Of a DNA stretch of 32,510 bases, positions 25,277-32,510 are shown piece after piece. The DNA lies in the NCBI GenBank assembly GCA_003354045.1, contig PIVZ01000005.1, positions 1 through 32,510 on the forward strand, given 5' to 3'. The notes under the pieces are model-generated. The model saw nothing but the letters and a program-made list of their open reading frames with translations. It did not search any database and had not been told where the DNA came from. The DNA comes from a bacterium. Its GTDB lineage: Bacteria; Desulfobacterota; Binatia; UBA1149; CAITLU01. The position numbers and the translations under genes were made by a program. The stretch's first letter is position 1. Each line of letters opens with the position of its first letter.

Positions 25277-26626
25277 TTACGGGAAGATCTCACGTTCCGC
25301 AAAGACGGCCATCAAGCGCTCCAGTGCAACGCCGTAGCAGGCCAGGCGGAAGTCGCACTTGTTGTGATGCGCGAACTCTTCCATCTGCTCGTAGGCATCG
25401 TGCATGGCGCGTCTCAAGCGGTCGTCTACCTCGGAGGCGGTCCACTTCTCGCTTCGGCGGTTTTGCACCCATTCGTAGTAGCTGACGGTCACGCCCCCGG
25501 CGTTCGCGATCAAGTCCGGCAGGATCTCGATTCCCCGCTCCTGTAACACCGCCTCGCCCTCGGGAGCACACGGCCCATTGGCGCCTTCAACGAGCAAGCG
25601 GACCCTGAGGGCCTTCGCTTCCTGTTGGCCGATTTGGTTCTCCAGGGCCGCGGGCACACAGATGTCGGCATCGACGCCCCAGAAATCTTCACGGCTGATT
25701 GGCTCGCCGTTCGAATAGCCCTCGATGCTACCGTTTCCATCTACGTACTGCTGCAACCGATGTGTGTTGAAGCCTTCCGGGTTGTAGAGGTACCCGGTAT
25801 GGTCGCCGACCGCGACCAGCGACACACCGAGCTCGCTCAGCAACACTGCAACGTGCGACCCGACATTGCCGAAGCCCTGGACGATCAGCCCCTTGCCGTG
25901 CAGGTCAAAACGTTCGCGCTCGGCCCACTCGCAGATGCAATGCACGACCCCCTGCCCCGTCGCTTTGACGCGCCCGTGGGTGCCGCCGCTGGTGATGGGC
26001 TTGCCGGTGACGACACCGAGGGCCGCCTCCTTCTTGACCATGCCCACCGTGTTCATGAACGTGTCCATCGCCCATGCCATCACCTGTGCGTTGGTGCCCA
26101 TGTCAGGAGCCGCGATGTCGTAGTCGGGGCCGATGTTGGAGCCGAGTGCGTGGAAAAACTTCCTCGTGATGCGCTGCAGCTCCCCCCGCGACACATCGCG
26201 CGGGTTGAACTTGATGCCGCCTTTCGCGCCACCCAGCGGCAGGTTCATCAAGGCGCACTTGTAGGTCATCAAAGAAGCGAGCGCCTTGAGATCGTCCAAT
26301 GACGCCAACTCGTGATAGCGCATGCCGCCCTTGTAGGGACCGAGGATGTTCGAGTGCTGGATGCGATAGCCCTTGAAGAGTCGAAACTCGCCATCATCCA
26401 TACGAACCGGGAAGTTGACGATCAGCTCGTTCTTCGGCTGTCCCAGGATTGTCTCTACGTACTCGGGCAGCTCGACTATCCGGGCCGCTTGCTCCAGATA
26501 GCCCTGGATTGCACTGAAGAACGGGTACCTGTCCTCGGCCGGCCGTCTTCCCGGCAATGACGGATCCGCTTCACCAGATCTTGCGGCTGTTGCGCTCGTC
26601 TCCTGCCCGGTCGCGTCATCGCCCAT
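25277..26626 (-). CDS. Glu/Leu/Phe/Val-family dehydrogenase (glutamate dehydrogenase-like)
   Basis: 'GPYKGGMRYH...ALASLMTYKCALMNLPLGGAKGGIKFNP...PAPDMGTN'-type motifs and 'VQGFGNVGSHVAVLLSELG'. Confidence 0.95.
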   Translation of the reverse strand: MGDDATGQETSATAARSGEADPSLPGRRPAEDRYPFFSAIQGYLEQAARIVELPEYVETILGQPKNELIVNFPVRMDDGEFRLFKGYRIQHSNILGPYKGGMRYHELASLDDLKALASLMTYKCALMNLPLGGAKGGIKFNPRDVSRGELQRITRKFFHALGSNIGPDYDIAAPDMGTNAQVMAWAMDTFMNTVGMVKKEAALGVVTGKPITSGGTHGRVKATGQGVVHCICEWAERERFDLHGKGLIVQGFGNVGSHVAVLLSELGVSLVAVGDHTGYLYNPEGFNTHRLQQYVDGNGSIEGYSNGEPISREDFWGVDADICVPAALENQIGQQEAKALRVRLLVEGANGPCAPEGEAVLQERGIEILPDLIANAGGVTVSYYEWVQNRRSEKWTASEVDDRLRRAMHDAYEQMEEFAHHNKCDFRLACYGVALERLMAVFAEREIFP

Positions 26627-26814
26627 ATCGCTATCTCTCCTACGTATGCGTGGGTGGGACGAATGGGGGTCGGATACCCCTCTAGGTTAAGGCCTTTTGG
26701 CAGGGTGGCGCAACTACTTCTCTGCTGCGGCCCGCATGGGTCGCTCTCGGCACGTGCTCGAAGGTCTCGCCGGCGGGGAAGGCACGGGCCCCGGAGCGGC
26801 GGCAAACCTCCTGC

Positions 26815-28038
26815 CTACTTGCGGCCGCGCGCAGCGGCGAACGAGAACAGGCGGAAGGCAAACGGCCTGACCGCCCTGCCGATGGTGCTCGCCAGCAAGC
26901 CCGGTCTGCTCGTATTGGCCGCCGAGCCGAACTCGGTAAGCCTGAGCTGATCTTGAATGCCGACGCTCATGGCGTTTATCTCCGCGTCCAGCGGTATGCC
27001 GGTGGAGTCAGCGATACGCGTCATGCGCTGAAAGTTTCCGATGATGGCCGAGGTATCGACAAGGCCGGCCGGCCCGAGCTCGGCCAGGACTCTCTCGCGA
27101 GCCGCGGCCAGCGTTTGCTCATCACCACGCACGGCAGCCGTGGTAAAGGCCAGGAGGGCGGCCGCGTTCGGAATGCCGCTTGCGTCGGCGCCCTCGTCGT
27201 CGCGGACTGTGCTGACGTCGAGATCTTCTCCTTTCATTTCGCCACTCGCACGGAGCAGCAGCGCGTGCGCCGTAGTTCAATAGAAACACTCGTTCAACGC
27301 CGAGACGCGCCCGGCTACCAGCTCCATCTGCTGGCGGCTGATCGCACGGTTACCGGTGGCCGCGGGATCCGGCACGTCAACGAGGCCGACGTAGTAAGCA
27401 GTGCTCAGCTCCCTGAGGCCGCGCACCGCATCCGGCACCAAGCTCATGGCGCGCAGTACATTCGGGGCTCGTGGTGCATCGAAGAGGTCAGCCTCGGCGG
27501 CGGAGACGCGGCCAGGCACCAACATCGGAACCCACGCCTCGCCTTCCACGGCTCCCTCGGGCCGGTAGCTCGAGGGGTCGCCCGGCTGCGACTCCGGCAG
27601 CTCTTCCGGGGGCAGACCCGCGGCACGGTGAAAGCTGTCGATGCTGACGATGCTCACGAGAACGCCGATGATCTCGACGTAGTGTCCCTGGCTCAATCCC
27701 GAGGCCAGAGTTGCGTCGAACCAGTCCTTGGACAGACGCGCCTGGTCGGTCACCACTCTATGGATGACATCGACGGCCGCGGCCGGTAGCTCGCCGTTGC
27801 TGTCGTGATCGCCTTTGACGGCGTTGGGAGAGACGGCATCCTTGCGCGCCTTGCATAGCGCGCACGACGCGGCGTTCCTCACCTCGGCCGCAATCGCGAC
27901 TCGCTCGGCTCCGGACCACCACGCCCCCGGCCTGGCTATACGCGCCCAGGCGCTGCGGTTGGCCTCGGCAAGGTCCTCACGGATGGCTACCGGGCTGTCC
28001 GAGTACGAAAAATGCTGCTTTGCGGCTGCTTGCGCCAT
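26815..28038 (-). CDS. two-domain AhpD/CMD-like selenoprotein; in-frame UGA (27277-27279) read as selenocysteine
   Basis: ORFs 27277..28038 and 26815..27237 are in the same frame, separated only by UGA plus 13 sense codons; junction QMELVAGRVSALNECFY-U-TTAHALLLRASGEMKGEDLDVS reproduces E-x11-C-x2-C-x3-H of AhpD with the second Cys as UGA; RBS ggagggagagg before ATG 28038. Confidence 0.87.
27247..27269 (-). promoter_or_regulatory. candidate SECIS hairpin for the AhpD-like selenoprotein
   Basis: Minus strand CGCACG-CGCTGCTGCTC-CGTGCG (6-bp perfect stem); two further inner G-C pairs possible, giving loop UGCU 16 nt from the UGA. Confidence 0.5.
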
Positions 28039-28143
28039 TGTGCGCCTCTCCCTCCGCGTCGTGGTCTTGTGCGGGCTCGCTCCAATCCTATAGACCGGGC
28101 CGCCTGAGACAATGCAAGGACGCCATCAGGATGGAAAGAGCGT

Positions 28144-29526
28144 TCAGGCCAGCGGCCAGGGTGTACGCTCAAGGGTTGCGGGTGAGACCGTCGCGAGATC
28201 GATCTCTTGCGAACCTTCGGCTCCCTCGCCTTCTTCGATACCCTCGGCGCGCGCGTAGTAACGGCTGGCTTCTTTCAGGTTATACAGTGCCTTCTGCGGA
28301 TCGCCCGCCTTCCGCTCCAACCGCGCCGCGGCATAAAGCACCTGTGCTCGAGCGAGGTCGTTATCCATCTCGCGATACATCGCCATGGCAGTATTGTAAC
28401 GGCCGCGCGCCGCATCGATGTTGCCGAGCTCGGCATCGAGATCGGCCAAGGCAAACATCACGGTGCCTTCGCCGAAGCGATTCTCGCTGTTACGAAAGAC
28501 CGACAACGCGCCGACGAATAGCTTACGCGCGTCCTCAGGAGACTCCTCGCTCTGGATCTTACCGAGAACGATGAGCGCATTGCCCTCCCCCTGCGGGTTT
28601 TCCAGCTCGCGAAACAGCTCCAGCGCCTCTACGCAGTATGCACGAGCCTCGTCGAGCTCGCCGCTCACGCGTGCAACCTCGGCCAATCCGTAAAGCGCCT
28701 TCGCCTTACCCAGGGGATCCCCGAGTCTCTCGAAGCCGGCAAGCGCCTGCTCGTGGAGTTCCTTGGCCTCGGCGTCGTTTCCGGCCAACCACTCGACTCC
28801 GCCAAGTGCGCGCGCCGCCCGAGCTTCACCCGCAACGTCCATCACTCCGCGATACAGTCTCATGGTCCTGTTGTAGGCATCGCGCGCGTTGCCAACGTTT
28901 CCGCCCTGCAGCTCCAGCCTTCCGATACTGAGCATGACGCGACCTTCGCCGCCTTTGTCGTCGAGCTTTCCGTAGATGACCAGCGCTTCCGCAAACGCCT
29001 CGGCGGCGGCGGCTCTCTGACGCTCGTCCACTTCCAGGTCTCCGAGCTGTAACAGCGTGCCTGCCTGACCGCGGTAGTCACTCTGTTCTCGGAGTATCTC
29101 GAGGGCGGCCTGCAGCTCGCCGCGGCGCAAGTCGCTCTCACGTAGGTACTTCGGTGTGCCTATCTGAACGAAGCCATCATACCAGTGCCGCTCTCCCGCG
29201 GTCCGCTTTCCTTCCAGAGCGCCGTATGGCGCCAACACCGTCAAAGGGTCGAGTAAGAACACGAACAGCGCGACCGTGGCCGGAAGCACGCCGAGTATGC
29301 TCTTCGATTGAAAAGCGCAGGCGCGGGCCATCTCCGAAAGGACGAGAGCGGTCACCCCGGCCAAGGCAACGCGATAGCTCAGCGCCTGGGTAGAGCCGGT
29401 CGCGGGGACGAGAACCGCCAGCCCGATGACGAAGACGAGCAGAAGTACAGCAATCTCGAAAAAAGCACGCCGCGGCGGCGGGCCATCAAAGTCCGGACTC
29501 ACAGAGCTACCATTCATTCTCATCAA
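28144..29526 (-). CDS. membrane-anchored tetratricopeptide repeat protein
   Basis: Two N-terminal TM segments, then repeated TPR-like units (e.g. 'GKAKALYGLAEVARVSGELDEARAYCVEALELFREL'). Confidence 0.88.
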   Translation of the reverse strand: MMRMNGSSVSPDFDGPPPRRAFFEIAVLLLVFVIGLAVLVPATGSTQALSYRVALAGVTALVLSEMARACAFQSKSILGVLPATVALFVFLLDPLTVLAPYGALEGKRTAGERHWYDGFVQIGTPKYLRESDLRRGELQAALEILREQSDYRGQAGTLLQLGDLEVDERQRAAAAEAFAEALVIYGKLDDKGGEGRVMLSIGRLELQGGNVGNARDAYNRTMRLYRGVMDVAGEARAARALGGVEWLAGNDAEAKELHEQALAGFERLGDPLGKAKALYGLAEVARVSGELDEARAYCVEALELFRELENPQGEGNALIVLGKIQSEESPEDARKLFVGALSVFRNSENRFGEGTVMFALADLDAELGNIDAARGRYNTAMAMYREMDNDLARAQVLYAAARLERKAGDPQKALYNLKEASRYYARAEGIEEGEGAEGSQEIDLATVSPATLERTPWPLA

Positions 29527-29704
29527 CCTGGGTCATCACCCGCCGCCCCGGAACATTCAATGGAGTAGTTTGTCAGATTAGCATCCCCGACAAAGGCCAG
29601 CCAGACCAGGAAGAGCCCCCGCAAGGTGGTTGTCTCGCCGAAGCAGATGCCGCCACCGCTCCCGTTTTATCAACAGCCTGTCGTTTGCCAGGGTAGCATC
29701 TGAC

Positions 29705-29718
29705 TAGAACAGGTTCTA
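29705..29718. promoter_or_regulatory. KstR-like palindromic operator
   Basis: TAGAAC-AG-GTTCTA, perfect 6-bp inverted repeat with 2-bp centre, fits TnnAACnnGTTnnA; 93 bp upstream of the CoA-transferase start. Confidence 0.6.
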
Positions 29719-29810
29719 ATCCGCTTGTCTGCTCCGGCGACCCGTAATAAACCTCCGCCGGTGCGGGGAAATCCTGGGGTGGGCTGCCCGCCGCCAGCGG
29801 AGGATGACAT

Positions 29811-31022
29811 ATGACCGATGGCGCTTTGCAAGGAATACGGGTCGTGGAGCTGGGCCACATGGTCTCGGCGCCCTACTGCGCCAAGCTGTTCGCAGACTAC
29901 GGGGCGGAGGTCATCAAGGTAGAGCCACCGGCTGGCGACAAGGCGCGGTGCTGGGGGCCGTTTCCGGCCGACGAGCCGGACCCTGAGAAGAGCGGCCTGT
30001 TCTTCTTCCTCAACAGCAACAAGCAGGGCATCACGCTCGACGTCGGCAGCGAGCAAGGACGCGAGCTCTTCGTCCGGCTGCTGGCCGAGGCCGACGTCTT
30101 GGTCGAAAACAACGAGCCCCGCCAGATGCGCGAGTGGGGGTTGGACTACTCCGCCGTATCCAAGATCAATCCCGAGCTGGTGATGATATCGATCACACCG
30201 TTCGGGCAGAGCGGGCCCTACGCCGACTGGCGCGGCTACGACCTCAACGCCTATCACCTCTCCGGCGCGAGCAGCCGTTACTGCGGCCGTCCGAATGAGA
30301 CTCCGCTCGAGCATGGCACCTTTGCCGCCGACTTCTACGGCGCGGTGGCAGGGGCCACCTGGGGACTGGCGGCCACCTACGGACGCAAGGTCGCCGGCGG
30401 CGGGCAACAGATCGACGTATCGTGCGCCGAGGCGATCGCCGCCACCTTCGTCGGCGGCCAGAATATCGGCGCCTACGCCCAGGACGGAGCCTTCGAACGG
30501 CGCACCGGCGTGGGCATGCCGCTCGGTGCCCCCGCCACCATCCTGCCTTGCAAGGACGGGCACGTGTGGATGCTGGCGCTCGAGCCCGGACAGTGGAACG
30601 GCATGGTCCAGGTGATGGGCGATCCCGAGTGGGCACAGCTCGACATGTTCCAGGACATGTTCGTCCGCGCGCAAAACGCCGACGTCATCTACCCTCTCAT
30701 CGAAGAGTGGACGATGCAGCACAGCAAGTGGGACATCATGGAGAAGTGCCAGGAGGCCGGCTGCCCGGTGACGGCCGTCTTTACCGTGGCCGAGGCCGCC
30801 GAGCACGAGCACCTGCGCGAGCGCGACTACATCGTCGAGGTCGAGCATCCAGTGCTCGGCAAGCTGCGCGACCTCGGCGCCCCGTTCAAGCTGCCCGAGA
30901 GCCCGGGTGGGCCCGAGCGAGGAGCGCCGCTCATCGGCCAGCACAACGACGAGGTCTACACGGAACTGCTTGGCTTGAAGGCAGAGGAACTGACGCGTCT
31001 CCATGGCGAGGGCGTGGTCTAG
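29811..31022 (+). CDS. CaiB/BaiF (family III) CoA-transferase
   Basis: 'GIRVVELGHMVSAPYCAKLFADYGAEVIKVEPPAGDKARCWGPF...ADVLVENNEPRQMREWGLDYSAVSKINPELVMISITPFGQSGPYADW'. Confidence 0.96.
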   Translation: MTDGALQGIRVVELGHMVSAPYCAKLFADYGAEVIKVEPPAGDKARCWGPFPADEPDPEKSGLFFFLNSNKQGITLDVGSEQGRELFVRLLAEADVLVENNEPRQMREWGLDYSAVSKINPELVMISITPFGQSGPYADWRGYDLNAYHLSGASSRYCGRPNETPLEHGTFAADFYGAVAGATWGLAATYGRKVAGGGQQIDVSCAEAIAATFVGGQNIGAYAQDGAFERRTGVGMPLGAPATILPCKDGHVWMLALEPGQWNGMVQVMGDPEWAQLDMFQDMFVRAQNADVIYPLIEEWTMQHSKWDIMEKCQEAGCPVTAVFTVAEAAEHEHLRERDYIVEVEHPVLGKLRDLGAPFKLPESPGGPERGAPLIGQHNDEVYTELLGLKAEELTRLHGEGVV

Positions 31023-31041
31023 CACGAGCAGGAAAAAGTAG

Positions 31042-32262
31042 ATGGCAAAGTCACTCCCACTGGAAGGTATTCGCGTCGCCAATTTTGGTTGGGTGTGGGC
31101 CGGTCCCGTGGTCGGACAGACCATGTCCTTCCTCGGCGCCGAGGTCTACAAGATCGAGTCGCGCGCACGCATCGACATGACGCGTACGCTGCCGCCGTTT
31201 GCCGGCGGCGAGCGCGATCCTAACCGCAGCCTCTCTAATCATGCCTGCTGGGCGGGCAACGGCAGCGTCACGCTCAACCTCAAGAAGCCCGAGGCCAAGC
31301 AGCTCGCGCTCGAGCTGATCGCCAAGTGCGACGCGGTGGTGGAGAACTTCGGCCCCGGCGTCATGCAGGGCCTCGGGCTCGGCTACGAAGAACTACTGGC
31401 GGTCAAGCCGGACATCGTCATGTTCTCCATGCCGGCCGCGGGACTCTACGGCCCGTTCAAGAACATACGGACCTATGGGCTGAGCCTCACCAGCACGACC
31501 GGCCTCGACAGCTTGACCGGCTACTCGGGCGGAGGACCGATCCCGGTCGAGAACGCCTTCTCCGATCCGTTCAACGGAATCTTGGGAGCCTTCGCCATCC
31601 TTGCCGCGCTGAGCTACCGGGACCGTACCGGCAAGGGACAGCACGTGGACTACTCCCAGCAGGAGGCCGTCATGCAGATGGTCGGCCCGGCCTTCATGGA
31701 CCACGTCATGAACGGCCGTACGGCCGGGCCCATCGGCAACCGTCATCCGTTGATGGCCGCAGCACCGCACGGCGTTTTTCCGTGCGCGGGCGAGGATCGT
31801 TGGATAAGCATCGCCGTGGGAAGCGATGAGGAGTGGAACGGCTTGATAGCGGCAATGGGCGAACCAGAGTGGGCGCGCGCGCCCGCGCTGGCCGACCTGG
31901 CGGGCCGCTTGGCCGGCATCGACGAGCTTCACGAACAGCTCGCCGAGTGGACGGCCGAGCAGGACGACTACGAGTTGGCCGAGCGCCTGCAAAGCCACGG
32001 GGTGGCCGCCGCGCCGGTCTTGAATGTTGCCGACCTACTCAACGACCCTCACTACAAGGCGCGCGGCACTTTCGTGGAGGTGCGCCACCCTCTCGGGTTC
32101 GACGAGACGATCTACGGTGCCTACGTCAAGACGAGCCGCACTGAGGCTGACATCCGGCCAGGCCCGAGCATCGGTCAAGACAACGACCACGTCTTCAAAG
32201 AGCTGCTCGGCCTTCCCGAGGAACGCTACCGGCAGCTCATCGACGATGAGATCATCTACTGA
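31042..32262 (+). CDS. CaiB/BaiF (family III) CoA-transferase
   Basis: 'LEGIRVANFGWVWAGPVVGQTMSFLGAEVYKIESRARIDMTR...CDAVVENFGPGVMQGLGLGYEELLAVKPDIVMFSMPAAGLYGPF'. Confidence 0.96.
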   Translation: MAKSLPLEGIRVANFGWVWAGPVVGQTMSFLGAEVYKIESRARIDMTRTLPPFAGGERDPNRSLSNHACWAGNGSVTLNLKKPEAKQLALELIAKCDAVVENFGPGVMQGLGLGYEELLAVKPDIVMFSMPAAGLYGPFKNIRTYGLSLTSTTGLDSLTGYSGGGPIPVENAFSDPFNGILGAFAILAALSYRDRTGKGQHVDYSQQEAVMQMVGPAFMDHVMNGRTAGPIGNRHPLMAAAPHGVFPCAGEDRWISIAVGSDEEWNGLIAAMGEPEWARAPALADLAGRLAGIDELHEQLAEWTAEQDDYELAERLQSHGVAAAPVLNVADLLNDPHYKARGTFVEVRHPLGFDETIYGAYVKTSRTEADIRPGPSIGQDNDHVFKELLGLPEERYRQLIDDEIIY

Positions 32263-32325
32263 TCGAGCCAGTTGACGCGAGCAAAGGCCCTTCGCCGAAT
32301 CCAGCTCTGCGGCCTGCCCCTCTCG

Positions 32326-32510
32326 CTACTGCTCGTTCTGACGGCGGCGCTCTTCGAGCATGAGATCGATGCCGCGCTTGTAGTAGCGGCAGGCCTCGTC
32401 GAAGGCTCCCTTGCCTTCCGTGAAGACGGCCAGCTCGTAATAGAGAATCGGCTCGGCAACGTCGGTCTCAAGTGCTTGTCGGAGCAGGCCGGCGCCGTCG
32501 TCTTCTTTCC
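32326..32510 (-). CDS. TPR-like protein, C-terminal fragment (partial at right edge)
   Basis: Reverse translation KEDDGAGLLRQALETDVAEPILYYELAVFTEGKGAFDEACRYYKRGIDLMLEERRRQNEQ*; not in the ORF track because its start lies outside the window. Confidence 0.6.
   Translation of the reverse strand, partial: KEDDGAGLLRQALETDVAEPILYYELAVFTEGKGAFDEACRYYKRGIDLMLEERRRQNEQ

Noticed and set aside
26953-27789. 278-aa plus-strand ORF spanning the AhpD UGA region
   Set aside because: No domain motifs; opposite strand carries the AhpD catalytic pattern and RBS.
29670-31124. 484-aa minus-strand ORF opposite the first CoA-transferase
   Set aside because: Antisense of a strong CaiB/BaiF gene; no domain motifs.

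Overview
32.5-kb window of high-GC bacterial chromosome. The gene content is catabolic and secretory: CoA-transferases, enoyl-CoA hydratases, a thiolase with a DUF35 protein, a sulfatase and an RND exporter. The overall flavour suggests an uncultured deltaproteobacterial or Binatota-like lineage, but this is a low-confidence inference. No rRNA, tRNA, CRISPR or transposase was recognised. The strongest observations are two genes that a standard caller truncates or splits at an in-frame UGA falling exactly on a redox-active position. (1) At 7040..7381(+) is an ArsC/thioredoxin-fold protein reading WYYHRKG-UGA-TSCTRASKFL, a UxxC motif, with a perfect 7-bp hairpin (loop AGUUUC) 22 nt after the UGA. 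(2) At 26815..28038(-) is a two-domain AhpD/carboxymuconolactone-decarboxylase-like protein, given in the ORF track as two ORFs. Its junction reads E-x11-CFY-UGA-TTAH, reproducing the AhpD Glu/Cys/Cys/His spacing as CxxU, also with a downstream hairpin. Other notable items: a tight four-gene operon (21638..25137) of a beta-RFAP synthase homolog, a TrpF-like protein, a Zn-dependent MDR dehydrogenase and a DhnA-type aldolase, which may be an undescribed pathway; a palindrome TAGAAC-AG-GTTCTA upstream of two CaiB-type CoA-transferases that matches the published KstR motif; helically phased 11-bp repeats abutting a -35-like box upstream of a pilin-like operon; a structured leader before a Cys-rich mini-ORF; a dispersed 23-bp repeat; and a Cys-rich micro-motif shared by a secreted peptidase and a pilin-like protein.
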